A stretch of DNA of 64,000 bases from Clarkia xantiana subsp. parviflora (taxonomy: Eukaryota > Streptophyta > Magnoliopsida > Myrtales > Onagraceae). Position numbers and translations under genes: made by a program. This document shows, one piece after another, positions 22,908-36,062 of the stretch. The notes below the pieces were generated by a model. It was given only the letters and a program-made list of their open reading frames with translations, did no database searches and was not told the DNA's origin. The stretch covers positions 186,001 through 250,000 of the forward strand of contig JAPTYO010000048.1 in assembly GCA_036873135.1 (NCBI GenBank), given 5' to 3'. Each line of letters begins with the position of its first letter. Positions within the stretch are counted from its first letter, which is position 1.

Positions 22908-24448
22908 TATTTAACAAAAAGTCGGAGAAATTCATCATAGATGAAATAAAGGAGGCATTTTTTAATATTTAATCTCCCATAAATACATAACAGTAGTATC
23001 TTTGTATATTATTACCAACTAAAAAAGAGTATGTAATTGAATTCTATGAATTTTAATAGAAAGTAAATAAATTGGGTTGATTAATGTTAAAGTTAGTGTT
23101 TATTATTTTTATTTGGAAGAATAATTTAATTTAATTTAATTAAAATGAAAGGATGCATGGATTTGAGTGACACGAAAAGGACATGCAGAGTGGTCGTGAG
23201 CAGGAGTTGTCTCCGGAGGGTGCAACGGCAACCTCCGAAATAATTATGGTTAGCCAGACCAGACCAAAACCCATCAAACATGGTTAGACTTTGTTGGATT
23301 GGTTTGGTTAGTTTATTAATTATTAAGACAAGCGAGAATATTGCCCATTGTTGCCGCCCTCAAGACCACCCACTTTAATTTTTGGCTTTATTATTATTAT
23401 TTTCTTTTAGTTAAAAAACAAACTATTAATTTGCGGATTAGGTAGCTAGCTAGCGATTGTAAGCTTGATCCAGCTAGCTGGATGGAGAGGCATGCAAATG
23501 CAGCTAGCTAGCATTTGATTAATGAATGAATGATACTATTACTATGCGTATTGTCTTCTTGTCTCATTCATCACCGAGGAAATTAATTAACGAATGGCTC
23601 TCTTCTCTTCTATATATATATATTATATATTGCAAATTGCAATGCAGATACCTAGCTCGCTCTCCTCACGTGCCTGCCTTGGACATAGGCGCTATAGCTA
23701 CCTAGGGATCAGTAGTGTATAATTACATTACTATATATAGTATATACTATATTGTTTCTTTATTTGCTCACTGCCGGCCGGCCAGGTTGGATTATAAATA
23801 ATTACTCCCGCTCTTTTTTCCTCCACTGTTTAATTAATACCACATATACTATATAATTAGGGTTTCTAAACGACGAAAGTTTCTTATTTTAAATATTCTT
23901 ATCATTTCTCTTTTAAGTTTTTTTTTCCATTTTAAAAGAAAAGGAAGCTAGAGAGAAAGATATATATATATATATATATATATATAACTCTCAGTGAAGT
24001 TACTTGAGAGGTTCGAATCGGCCTCGTTTTGGTGTGCCCTCTTTCATTAAGGACCCTCACAATTTAGGTTTTCTATTATATATATATATATATTTATTTA
24101 TTTTTAATTAGTTCAGTTGTTGGTATCAATATCAACTTGTATTCTGTATTATTATGCATGTATGATAGAATATAAAATCATTTTTATCCTTTTCATGATG
24201 GATAATTATAGATAATGAGCAACGTTAGCTTTATTATATATATATATATATATACCATGTAATATATCTAAAGAAATATATTAATTTCTACTTAATTAAA
24301 GTAGATATTAAAAACATGCAAGTGAAGATATCAGTTATTCTAAGGTTTAAAATTACTTTAATTTTCTCTGAACTCAAATGTTTATTATTTTGTCATGTGA
24401 CACAACTGCGATTACGATCTTCAAAACACAGGAGATAAAGTCATACCA
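22908..24448. other. AT-rich intergenic
   Basis: No gene seen. Contains TA dinucleotide microsatellites (about 23961-23986, 24083-24092 and 24234-24254) and several gctagctagc runs. Confidence 0.5.
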
Positions 24449-26135
24449 TGTTGAAGTATAACTCCACTGTGAGTTTGAGATCATACCACACCGGTGGTGT
24501 GTTTGAATTTGAGCATCGTATAAATAAGTGGGCTACCTCCTCCTCTAACCAATTGGTTTTAGGATGGAACACCCACTTGCGAAAATTGTTGCTCTATGTT
24601 GGCCCGTTGAATTTGAGTCGGCCCAATGTGGAATTTAACATGGTACCAGAGCCCGGTTCCGATTGACGGTGTTGGGTTTGTGTCCCCTTTGTTGACTCCA
24701 CGTACTAGGTTACTGGGTCGAGCATGTGCGTGAGAGTGGGGTTTGTTGAAATTAAGTCCCAACCTGTATGGATTTGAAAAGCCGGTGTCTTAGTTAAAAA
24801 AAAGAGTCATCGCGGTGCGGGCATGGACGAAGCTGTGAAGGGGCTAGTGGGGGCACTTGCCCCCACTGAGTATCAACAATTTGTTTAGGTATATATCATA
24901 ATTTGAAGAAGTATTGTCACTTGCCCCCACTGAATTTTGATGATTTTGGCTATTTGTTCAAGATGAATATACACTAAATGCTTGATTTTCCATTCGCTCG
25001 TTTGATTTCTTGTTTTGTTTGAGAATTTGAAGAGCAATATGAAACTTTACTGCTTCAGTGGTTTCTATATAAAATGGGTGTGATTTGGGGAAGAAGGAAG
25101 GAAGGAGAGAGAGAGGGGGTGAGAATAGCTTAACTTTAATTTTTTTTATTCTATATATTTATTTACCGCTTTTTCTTTTACTTGCATTAATGGTTTTTTT
25201 TTTATTTGTCACAATTTTCTTTTTATTGAAAAGTGGAACAATTGGCCATAAAAAAAAATGGAACATACTTCTTTAACTCATTCGTTAATGTGAAATTGTT
25301 AAATATTTTTCACCAAAAAAGAATGTCAATTTTAGACCCAAACAAAATATTTTCAAATAATTAACAAATTGGTAATTACTATTAATTACTAACAACTTTC
25401 ACTAATAATTCATCATTTAAGCTTCCATAATATTAAATACAATATTTTTTTGGGAAGTTCTATTTGTACACCATGATTTGCTTTCTATAGATTACAACTT
25501 ATTATTATTCAAATTTTACCCTTGATTTATATTGTTCATTTTATTTTTAAAAAAAATAGCAAAATAATTTATAAATTTATTAAAAAATATCATATAAATT
25601 GACAACAATTGAATGAATAGAAATTTGAAAAAAATATACTGCAAAGTATAATTTTCTTAATAGAAAAATATAATCATCGGGGTTTTATTTTAGAAAAAAA
25701 ATATAATTTCCATTTTTTAAATATTTATATCATAATTTTTGCATAAAATTTATTTTGAGATTCAGTATTCATATTTTAATTTTTTTTTGTTATTTCTTAG
25801 AATTAAAATAATAAAAATTAAATGATAAATTGGTAAAATTTACAATTTGTGTATATATAAAATGATTGATGGTCTACAAATAGAACCCTTAAATTTTTTG
25901 CCCCCACTGAAATTATTTTCAGCTTCTTCCCTGGGTGCGGGGGAGTATTAAAATAACTCCACCGTGAGCTTGAGATAATACAACACCGATGGTGTGTTTG
26001 AATTTGAGCAATATATAAGCAAGTTGACTATCTCCTTCTATTACTAATTAGTTTTAGGATGAAACCCACACTTGTGAAAATAGTTGATTATATTAGCCTG
26101 TTTTACTTTGACTTGATCCAATGTTATATAATATT
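24449..26135 (+). mobile_element. TRIM-type LTR element carrying a nested hAT insertion
   Basis: Left LTR 24449-24640 (192 bp, TGTTGAAG...TTTAACA, with a tataaata box near 24520) is followed at once by a primer-binding site tggtaccagagc (usual form tggtatcagagc). Right LTR from 25946 to about 26135 is a diverged copy (actccaccgtgag, gatggtgtgtttgaatttgag, ttagttttaggatg) preceded by a purine tract gtgcgggggag. Without the nested element the internal part is only about 185 bp and non-coding, as in TRIMs. Target duplication is not preserved. Confidence 0.75.
24822..25933. mobile_element. Non-autonomous hAT-type element nested in the TRIM (1112 bp)
   Basis: Flanked by a perfect 8-bp repeat ggtgcggg at 24814-24821 and 25934-25941. 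Ends are catggacgaagctgtgaa and, reverse complemented, cagggaagaagctgaaaa (13 of 18 match). A subterminal gtgggggca motif faces its own inverted copy. Interior is AT-rich and has no transposase. Confidence 0.75.
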
Positions 26136-28050
26136 ATATAATTGTAATATCTATATTAATAGATGTTGTCTCTTAAATATTATACTTAAATATCTATAAT
26201 TTTTTACGCGGTGTTTTGATTTATAAATATATTTTTGTTTGTAAAAGTAGAATTACGTATTATTCAAATAACATATAATATTATATATTTTTACCCTTAT
26301 GTTAACCTCGATAAAAAAAATGAAATGAGGCGATTCCAATGAATACTTGAATTACGAACCTGAATAGACTTCTTCGATACATTATAAGTCGGGCCCGGCC
26401 GACCGAAATTTTGGACCGGGATTCTATACGTACCGCATGATTATGGACGCAGCATTCAGTGTATTATTATATAGGGCCTATGCATGCAATTAGTCAACGG
26501 TAAAGGGGAGGCATCAATTAATTCATAATAATCCAGAAGAAAAATAACAATTAAATTAAACCAAGGAAAAGGCTGTCAGATCACCTCTTTAGTCGGCCAA
26601 TAATAATCCATACTCGCCGGAGAAGAAAGGCTGCTACCGCGCGCTATGCATGCATGGCATTGGCATGGCTCCATCAATCAAATTAAAAACGACCCTACCT
26701 AATTAATAATTATACAATAGATAATAAATAATAATAATTCAAAAATTAAATGATATATATATATTAGCACAGCTTCGCACACTATAAATAATAATAATTA
26801 CTATCTCATACATACATTGAGTTTCTTTTTTACATTTGTGTTTTGGATGGATATATATGCTATGCTATCAAATTATATTAATACAATTTCCTTACTACGT
26901 ACCTACCAAATTAAATAGCTAGCTAGTAAAACAACATGCATGCATGTTAATTTAATTTTATGGATCATCTATCAAAGACTTTATGAAGTTGCTGACCAAA
27001 GCTAAGCTAATTTGTTCTGATCCATGTACCTAGCTAGCTAGAGGTGTTATTATACCCATCCACCAAGATAGCTAACTAAACTAGGCCACGGAATTAGGAA
27101 CAACTAAGGACGTTGTCATATATATATATTCCCTTCCCCAGTTCCTGCCTAGCCTTATGTACATATCCATTTCATTTTATTTCTATTAAATATAATTTTA
27201 AAATAACATATCTATTGGTTCAATAATAAGTGGAGCATCTTTCTATCTTCCTATAAAATACAGTATCTCTTCATTATTTTGTTTTGTTTTTTTATTCCAT
27301 CTATGTAATAATTCTTAATTCAGTAGTCTATGTCTCTACTTAATTAGCTTGCTACTTATTGCACCAACAATGACATCTAGGCCATATATATATATCTCTT
27401 TATGATTAAGGAGGGACATGCATATGAGTTGATAAATTATTGCATAGTGTTAGAGAGTGATCGTACTAATAATTACTTTTCAAACATACTAAATATATAT
27501 ATATATATACCATGCTAAATCAAGTTATGATATATAATTAATTCAATATTTAATTGAGTTCGAATCCAGTTGAAAACAAACACTTTCTTTATTAAAAAAG
27601 TGATTTAACTTTAACTCACACGACTCGACTGCCGAAAAAATATTTTACTCCAAAATGTAAATATACCGAATCGTGTAATTAAAATGAGTCGAGCTCGAGC
27701 CTAAAAACTTAACATAAGATTCGAGTTTGACCCAGCTCCATTCGAATTCAAACTCATATATATATATATATATATAGTTTTTATTTTTTTTAAAGTAGAA
27801 TGGAATTTTATAGCACTATGATAGTCGACTCAATTATATAGTAGGCCCCACTCAAAGTCTCAAAAGGATCAATCCATGCATGCAATTGGTATAGGACAAT
27901 TTGGTATTGGTCACCCTCTGACCAACCCCAAACTAAAACCCCGTCAACATAATAATACCACACGTATGCTGCGCTCCTTCTCATTTCCTTCCTTATTTAT
28001 CTCCTTTTTCCTCTTCATATCCAGCTGTATCTTCTCACGCGCATTCCTAC
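26136..28050. other. AT-rich intergenic and EXORDIUM-like promoter region
   Basis: No gene recognised. Several TA microsatellites (for example about 27495-27510 and 27757-27774) and AT-rich stretches. Confidence 0.5.
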
Positions 28051-28058
28051 ATATAAAT
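28051..28058 (+). promoter_or_regulatory. TATA box of the EXORDIUM-like gene
   Basis: atataaat, 94 bp before the ATG, with a C-rich stretch following. Position and sequence suit a plant core promoter. Confidence 0.65.
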
Positions 28059-28144
28059 ACCCCCTCACACACGTATACTTCTCCATATCTCACTCACTTG
28101 CTAATTACCACCACCACTAATTATTTCTACACACTACAAAAATT

Positions 28145-29083
28145 ATGGCCTCTTCTCCATCCTATAATACTAACCTTCACTTCTTCTTCTCCGTCATCGT
28201 CGCTTCTCTTCTCCTTGCCACCACTTCTGTCGCCGCCACGAGGAAGCTCACCGCCCTGGTTCAACAACAGCCCCTCAAGCTCAACTACCACAACGGTCCC
28301 CTCCTCAAGGGCAACCTCACCGTCAACATCGTCTGGTACGGCAAATTCACCCCTCTCCAACACTCCATCATCGTCGACTTTCTCCGCTCCCTCACCTCCG
28401 CCGCCTCTCCTCCTCCCCGTACGGTGGCCGCTTGGTGGAAGACCACCGAGGGGTACAAGGGCGGCGGAAAGTCTGCGCTCGTTCTGGGCACCCAGGTATT
28501 CGACCAACAATACTCCCTCGGGAAGCTCATCAAGTCGCCGCAGCTCCAACTTCTTGCTTCCAGAGCTTCTAAGACCACCAATCACAATAACAACATCAAC
28601 CTCGTTCTGACCTCATCTGACGTGGCGGTAGACGGGTTCTGCAGGAGTCGGTGCGGGACCCACGGCTCGACAAACTCAAAGACAACGTTTGCGTGGGTCG
28701 GCAACTCGGAATCTCAGTGCCCGGGGCAGTGCGCATGGCCGTTCCACCAGCCTATCTACGGCCCTCAGTCGCCGCCGCTTGTGGCCCCCAACGGCGACGC
28801 AGGAGTCGATGGCATGATCATCAATTTGGCGACGGTTCTGGCTGGGACCGTGACGAACCCTTTTGCGAATGGGTACTTCCAAGGGTCGGCTGATGCGCCA
28901 CTCGAGGCGGTGAGCGCGTGTACGGGCATTTTCGGGAAGGGCGCGTACCCAGGGTACCCTGGCGCCGTTTTGGTGGACAAGACCACCGGGGCGAGCTACA
29001 ACGCTGCCGGAGTTGGCGGTCGGAAGTATCTGCTGCCTGCCATGTGGGACCCAAGGACCTCCACGTGCAGCACACTCGTGTGA
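28145..29083 (+). CDS. EXORDIUM-like (PHI-1 family) secreted protein
   Basis: Single-exon gene of 312 residues, the usual family length and structure. A hydrophobic signal peptide (about residues 1-30, ending near SVAATRKL) predicts secretion to the cell wall. Family blocks follow: LKLNYHNGPLL, VNIVWYGKF, VAAWWKTT, FDQQYSLGK, SSDVAVDGFC, FAWVGNSE, CAWPFHQP, SACTGIFGKGAYPG and YLLPAMWDP near the end. Family members (EXORDIUM in Arabidopsis, PHI-1 in tobacco) are apoplastic and linked to brassinosteroid-dependent growth, phosphate and carbon status; no enzymatic activity is established. The coding region is GC-rich against very AT-rich flanks. A broken relative lies at 9902-10157. Confidence 0.95.
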   Translation: MASSPSYNTNLHFFFSVIVASLLLATTSVAATRKLTALVQQQPLKLNYHNGPLLKGNLTVNIVWYGKFTPLQHSIIVDFLRSLTSAASPPPRTVAAWWKTTEGYKGGGKSALVLGTQVFDQQYSLGKLIKSPQLQLLASRASKTTNHNNNINLVLTSSDVAVDGFCRSRCGTHGSTNSKTTFAWVGNSESQCPGQCAWPFHQPIYGPQSPPLVAPNGDAGVDGMIINLATVLAGTVTNPFANGYFQGSADAPLEAVSACTGIFGKGAYPGYPGAVLVDKTTGASYNAAGVGGRKYLLPAMWDPRTSTCSTLV

Positions 29084-29594
29084 AACTTAAGTTTATTAAT
29101 ATATGGAACTCAGTCTCATGTGTGGGTCTCTTGTTTTGGATGTACCTCTCCGTTCTATATCTTGCATGTATATGTTTAGTTACTATACGTATATTTAGCA
29201 TGTAAACAAAACAATGAAGATTTTACATAATGTACGTTTCACTTGAAAATTACCAATTCGCGCATCTTATTCATAACACATATGATTGTCCTGTCCTTGA
29301 GCTTGTACTAGACACGATCGCTTGGTTTATAAAATTAATATACCAAAAAAGTCACCACCCTACTACAACTATGGTACTAATATTTTGTTATAATAAAATT
29401 ATGATGTTAAATTAATTACATTGTGATACGTTAACATCCATAGGTAAAGTAAACTCATGATCATGTATTTATTTTAAGAGTAATAAATATATTTTTCTTA
29501 AATTTAAATTTTTAAATACATTATTTAATCCCGTGAAAGATGGGTGAGACACTCGTTAATTCTAATGCATTCTAAAGTTTGAATTCGACGATTC
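29084..29594. other. Intergenic downstream of EXORDIUM-like gene
   Basis: 3' UTR then AT-rich sequence. No gene seen. Confidence 0.5.
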
Positions 29595-29599
29595 TGACG

Positions 29600-30351
29600 T
29601 GTTGGGATCAGGTTTCCGTGGTCTTAACTTTCAAGAATGGATTCAAGATTTCGCATTGCTTTACTCTCTTAGGTATCTATTTCGACATTACGGTAGTTTC
29701 CTTTGTGGAGTCTTTAGTGGCATCAACCTGAAAATGGGGTGAGGATTTGCCCATGATTCCACATGAAACTTAAGTCAGTAATGAAATATGAAAGTAACTG
29801 CAAAGTATATATGAATGAATAGTGAAAATATTCGAGAGTATTTATAGTGGAAGCTTTTACCGACTTTTAGATGTCGGAAACTTCATTTTGATTGGTTGTT
29901 CAATGGCGGCCGCCTTTTCTGATTGGCTGAGGGAGACGGTGGCGAATCAGCAGGTGACAAATAGGTCGCCGCGTCATCTTTTCTTAGGGATGAATGTTTA
30001 TCTAAGTAGGTGACAAGTAGGCCATCACGTCATCTTTACCTTAGAAATGAGGTTCCTTTAGGGAGAATGACGGCGAGTAGGTCACCACTTGGATCTCATT
30101 CCTTAAAAGAAAGGGTTTTCTTAATATGGTTTGGTCGTCGACTCACCTTATATATTGAAATGCGGGGTTTATATTAAGAGTCGTCGCACTCTTTCTGAAT
30201 GTCGTCGAATTTAAAAGGGAATGTCGACCATCGATTTCTATCTCTTTATTTTGGATATGGATAGTCGTCATTCATGTTTTGGAGTCTCGACTTTGGTGAT
30301 TCCGACTTACCATCTGCCGACCTCGAATTATTTTTAAATTATAACCCAACA
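29600..30351 (-). mobile_element. Solo LTR (752 bp)
   Basis: Begins TGTTGGGATCAGG and ends TTATAACCCAACA, so the ends are inverted copies TGTTGGG/CCCAACA. Five-base flanks tgacg (29595-29599) and tgaca (30352-30356) match at four of five, as expected for an aged target duplication. A minus-strand TATA box (actataaatac, about 29850-29840) gives the orientation. No internal retroelement sequence on either side, so it is a recombination product. Confidence 0.7.
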
Positions 30352-30356
30352 TGACA

Positions 30357-30394
30357 TATAAATTAATCTAGTAGAGATTATAAATTAAAAAAAC

Positions 30395-30427
<33 letters not shown>

Positions 30428-30653
30428 TCAAGGATCAAAATGAAAAAAAATTATGAAGTTCGAGGACCATGAATGATGCCTTTTAGTTTTGACGGTGGCG
30501 TGGGTGGCGTGAAACTTCAGCACACGCGGCATCTCATCTCGTTTCATATATTCGATCGCGACGACGACAATAAAGTTCAACGATTGATTCAACATTCTAC
30601 AAACTGAATCGAAGACGGAATTCAAAAATCTCCGAGGATAACTTGAATCGTTC
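30357..30653. other. Intergenic with ATA microsatellite
   Basis: A trinucleotide run (ATA)n at about 30394-30425, then the presumed 5' UTR of the JmjC gene. Confidence 0.6.
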
Positions 30654-33600
30654 ATGGCGAATCAAGCTTTTCAATTCAAGGATCGACGTGCTGACGCTCT
30701 TGGCAACCTCAGAGTGCTTCCCGATGAAATTGTCTGTTCAATTCTGGAGTACCTCACTCCTCGTGATGTGTCTCGTCTCTCTTGCGTTAGTAGGTTAGTC
30801 AATGCTTGTCTCATTGAGATGAAGTTTAATTTCTATGCCATGATTGTGTTTGTGATCCGGAGCAGCGCATTTCGTTAGTCTGTAGCTGAATTATGAGCTT
30901 TTGAATGGATTTTGATTGGTAGTTAAATCCTAGTGAAATATTGATTTTTTTGTACCTGCAGAATTTACATTGATAGATTGCTGTATATGCAAGCTTTTCT
31001 TAAAAAAAACTGTGTTCAAACAAGCTGGACAGCATGGCTGCAGATACGATTATAGCCACCATATGGCTCCATTATCCGTATTATAATTTCAATAAAAGAT
31101 TAATGAGTAAGTTCAACCGGAGAAACTGTCACTGCTGCTCCTACTTTGAATGTTAGGAGCCTATGCTGCTTGGTCTACGGTCATTTTATACTATTACTTC
31201 ATCACGTTCTTCATTTTCTAACATCTACTTCAACTTAAAAAGTAACTGCGTATTGAATGATCTTGAAATTTTTCTCCTTGTATCGGTTACTATCATTTTG
31301 AATCGATATGTTCTGAAGATTTGGTAATTTACTTATTTGTATGTTCAACATTGCAGTGTCATGTACATACTTTGCAACGAGGAGCCACTTTGGATGACCC
31401 TGTGTCTAAAGAGTGCAAATACCGTCTTCCAATATAAAGGATCCTGGAAGAAAACCACGCTCTCTATGTATGTTGATGTTTTGAGAACACATCTGTTTAA
31501 ACAATTAAGTATCAATGCATCTGCAGTTTAGAACATCTTTCATGATGGTTTCTTTTATGCAGAGAACAAGTCCCAATCAAATACATTGAGTTAGGCCGGA
31601 GCCCCTTACAATTTGGTGGTAAGTAATCGGGGTTCCTTGGATTAAGTCCCTTAATGGGTCTCTTTCCTTTGCTGCATTGATTATGATAACTGCATATATG
31701 TACGATGTCTTGAAGCATTGGAATCTCCCCGTATTGCAGGATTCGATTCTCTTTTCTTGTACAAAAGATTGTACAGGTGCCACACCTCATTAGATGGGTT
31801 TGCTATGGATACTGGAAATGTGGAAAGACAGGAAGGCTTATCTTTGGAAGAATTCCAGCGCGACTTCGATGGAAAAAAACCTGTATGTGCAATGATCACA
31901 TGATTGACAAGAAATGAAGGATGACTCAATAGTGATTTCATTTTCATCCTTCTAAAATGACATGCTCGATTTTCATTTGCATTAACTGCTTTCTTCTTCA
32001 TTGCATAAATGTTGTGTATCTACTCTCAGTCATGCAACTAATGGTTCCAGCTGATGGTCTCTTAGTGTATATGACTTAATTGAATTATAGTTTGTTTAAT
32101 CACTATCCTATATTGCAAGAACTTTTTCATTCCACAATAGCATTTGCCAGTGGCGGCACCAACCTTTTTGGTAAAATAATAAATTAGTCTAAATAGATAT
32201 GAAGTTCTAATATCAGAACCTTGATTTTGGAAGTTTCATAAAAAGGAGAGCTGTTTTCTCGTTGAAATTTATTTCCAGAAAGGGGATGTTATATACTTCT
32301 TAATAAGAGGCATTGCAATTTACTCAGGTATTGCTCAATGGGTTGGCTGATACTTGGCCAGCAAGAAAGTTATGGACCATTGATCAATTATTGGTAAACC
32401 ATGGAGACACAACTTTCAGAATTTCTCAGAGGAGCTCAGCGAAGATCTTAATGAAACTCAAAGATTATGCCTCGTACATGAGCTCACAACATGATGAGGA
32501 TCCTTTGTACATTTTTGATGATAAGGTGGTGATGACTTGTGTTATTTCTCTGACTACAAACTTATCTCATCTTTTTTAGTAACTTAAATAATTACTACTT
32601 TTGCAGTTTGGTGAAACTGATCCTGGCTTACTGAAAGAATACAGTGTACCACATCTGTTTCAAGAAGACTTTTTCGATGTCTTAGATTTAGATCAACGGC
32701 CTCCATTCAGATGGCTCATAATTGGTCCAGAGAGGTCTGGCGCGTCATGGCATGTTGATCCAGCTCTTACTAGTGCTTGGAACACTCTTCTTTGTGGCCG
32801 TAAAAGGTATAATCACCTTGAAATAGCAGCTACCTACCTACCTACCTACCAATTCTTAGTTCTTTTTATTTGTTACTATTTTCTTAAATAATACAATGAA
32901 ATTAATTAACGTATCATTGGTTGAACTGGTACTAATCAGTCAGGGAATAGGTCATATGTTTGATTTACGTCCATTATTTACGACATTGCTTTCTCTGCTC
33001 ACTTGGATTTAGATATTTTAAAAACTAGTTGAATTGTCTTGGTATCTCAAAACAGATGGGCCCTGTACCCCCCAGGAAAAGTGCCCCTTGGTGTTACTGT
33101 ACATGTTAATGATGAAGATGGAGATGTTAATATTGACACTCCGACGTCGTTGCAGGTAATTAATCTTTTACCCAAAGGGCTGTAAATTTCTTCCAAATTC
33201 TTATTTTGAGAATTGTTCCTTTAGTGCTTGATTGATGCTGATTCATGGATTTTTTATACAGTGGTGGTTGGATTATTATCCTCTCCTTTCTGATGAAGAC
33301 AAGCCTATTGAATGTACCCAGCTGCCAGGGGAGACAATCTTTGTTCCCAGTGGGTGGTGGCATTGCATTCTTAATTTGGAGACCACAGTTGCCGTTACCC
33401 AGAATTTTGTGAATACCAAGAATTTTGAGTTTGTTTGCTTGGATATGGCTCCCGGATATCGCCATAAAGGAGTTTCCCGGGTCGGATTGCTTGCTGTTGA
33501 TGATGTTCCTGCTGTGGATCCTGTAGTGTCTGATTTTTGCGAAGAAGAAAATATGAGTTACTCAGATTTGAGTGGGAGAGAGAAGAGATCGAGAATTCAA

Positions 33601-36062
33601 CAAGACGGCTATTTTTCTCAAGCAGGAACTGGCAATGGAGTCTGCAGAACTTCAGACTTGCAGGAAGAAGAATTCTCTTACGACATAGATTTCTTGTCCA
33701 TGTTTCTTGATCCAGAAAGAGACCACTATACTGCTGCATGGAGCTCAGGTAACTGCATTGGACCACGGGAAATGAGGGAATGGTTATACAAACTCTGGAT
33801 CGGAAAACCAGGCATGAGGGAGCTGATATGGAAGGTTTTATATCATTTCTTAATCTCATCATGTCTCAGCAAAAAAATAAACATTGTGTTTCCTCATTAT
33901 GCTCAAATTATGAGAGTCGCCATGTGGTAGGTATGGTTCTATTTGTACTAACACTATCTTTACCTGTAATTCTGTAGGGAGCTTGTATTGCACTAAACGC
34001 AGGCAAGTGGTTTGATTGCTTAACCAAAATCTGCACTTTTCACGAGTTGCCTCATCCCACAGAGGAGCAAAAGCATCCAGTTGGCACTGGTAGCAATCCT
34101 GTAAGTTGTTCATTAGACCCAAGTTGAACATTCAGTCCTCAAAGAGTTTTAAACTTTGTTCATTATAGTTTTGATTGTTGATCTAGATACTTTTACATAT
34201 GAACGGGAAATAATCACCAAATATTGGTATTGTCTCGCTTTGCAGGTTTACCTCATGTCTGATCACGTAGTCAAGATTTATGTGGAAGGTGGTCTCGAAC
34301 ATTCCATGTACTGCTTGGGCACAGAGGTGCTATTTTGGCAAAATTTTACGATGCTATTTTTGTGTTTTTTATGTGTATTGGTTTTGGATCATTGATAAGC
34401 CAATTTTTTTTGGATCATTGACTTGCAGCTCGAGTTTTACACTCATCTCCGAGACATTAATTCTCCTCTGCAAAACTATATGCCTGAAATTTTGGCAAGT
34501 GGGATCATTTACTCTGATAATGGGTCATATACTATTGTGCCATGGAATGGCCAAGGTGTCCCCAATGTGGTAGCCAAGCGTAATTTACTTCCAGACAAAT
34601 GCGGAGAGGATGGGTTTCCCTTTGGATTGTGGAACAAGAAACAGTACGAACTGAGGAAAGTTGGGACGGACATTTCTACCCCTCCATCTGAGTGCTGTCC
34701 ACCCATATGGCCGTATGTCATAACTAGAAGATGCAAAGGAAAGATCTTTGCTCAACTGTAAGTTATTTGTATCATTTGAATGAATATTTCTTATTTGCAA
34801 TAAGGAAAACTCACTATTTACTGATCTCTCTCTCTCTCTCTCTCTCTGTGTTTTTTGTTTTGCAGAAGAGATACATTTACATTGCAAGAAGCTTCAGACT
34901 TAGCTTCTCTCTTGGGGGAGCAGTTGAAAAACCTCCATCTGTTGCCCCTCCCACCTTTTACTTCTAATAATATGGAGTTGGCCTGTGAAACCAAAGTCGC
35001 TGCGGAGTGGGAAGCTTTCATTGGAACTTTAGACAGGAAGAAAATGGATGCCTCTAGTCAGCTGAAGAAATGGTACGTTAACTGCTAATAAGCCAATTTC
35101 ACTTATCTCCATGAACAAATTATGCAGTTATCCTTACCCAAGCAGTACATATATAAATATGATTAGGACAATTATATTAAGATGATGACCCTTCTTGGTT
35201 ATTGTTTGAAATATTTTAATAGGGGAGAACCAATTCCGAGCAAATTAATCGAGAAAGTCGATGAATACCTTCCAGATGACCTAAGGAAGTTCTTTCACAT
35301 AACTGAGGTAACTCTACTTCTAAATCATATGTAGGCAAAGTGAAAATGGAGCACCTCCAGTGTTTATAATTTTCAGTATCATGAAGAATTCTGAATGTGT
35401 TGGCTTGATATGATTCCACCAGGATAAATTAGTTGAAGACTGTAAGCCTTCATGGATACACTCCGACATTATGGATGACAATATCATCATGGAACAATGC
35501 GCTTCCAATTCGTATCATAATGAACAGAATGGAGCTGAAAGAAAAGGATTATCGTGGCGTCTAAGTCACATCCTCGACTTCAGTGATCTTTCTATCGGTT
35601 AGCTGCATAGTTGATAATTTCTTTTAGATCTTTCTTTTGCTATTGAATAGTTTGTAATTTTTTTTGTTTTATACTTCTTTTACAGGGGATCCGATTTATG
35701 ACCTGATCCCGATACATTTAGATGTATTTAGAGGTGATCCAGACCTACTCAAACAACTCTTACAAAGCTATAAACTTCCACTGCTGAAAGGATCCAACTC
35801 GCAAAAGGAGAGCAAGTTCATGCGGCTTTCATATCGCACAATGTAAGATATTAATCCTCATGTCTGCAGGCGCCAATCGGGTGGTGTTGGTTGACTCAAT
35901 GGCATCCTTTTGTTTTTGTTCAGGTGCTATTGTATTCTTCATGATGAAAATGTTCTTGGAGCCATTTTTGGCATATGGAAGGAACTGAGGAAAGCTGAAT
36001 CGTGGGAAGAAGTCGAGAATGCAGTTTGGGGCGAACTCAACACCTACCGTGGCCGCTCCTGA
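30654..36062 (+). CDS. JMJ21: F-box / JmjC / kinase-like protein, JMJ21 type
   Basis: Sixteen exons join in frame to 938 residues: 30654-30793, 31357-31467, 31563-31618, 31740-31882, 32328-32525, 32607-32806, 33056-33155, 33262-33834, 33978-34100, 34246-34326, 34429-34757, 34866-35072, 35223-35307, 35423-35597, 35686-35842, 35924-36062. An F-box lies at about residues 19-47 (LPDEIVCSILEYL). The JmjC domain has the Fe(II) triad His265-x-Asp267 (SWHVDP) and His350 (GWWHC). The C-terminus is aminoglycoside/choline-kinase-like, with HSDIMDDN at 795-802 and LDFSD at 833-837. This layout and length match Arabidopsis At1g78280 (JMJ21). All listed catalytic residues are present. Substrates of either domain are not known to me; a 2-oxoglutarate-dependent hydroxylase or demethylase in an SCF-type complex is inference. 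Confidence 0.94.

Noticed and set aside
27876..28610. 244-codon ORF overlapping the EXORDIUM-like gene
   Set aside because: Ser/Pro/Thr-rich shadow frame starting in the 5' flank; the EXORDIUM frame explains the sequence.
32150..32190. cagtggcggcaccaacc in JmjC intron 4 as a transposon terminus
   Set aside because: Resembles one end of a known MITE style, but no matching second end or duplication was found in the intron.
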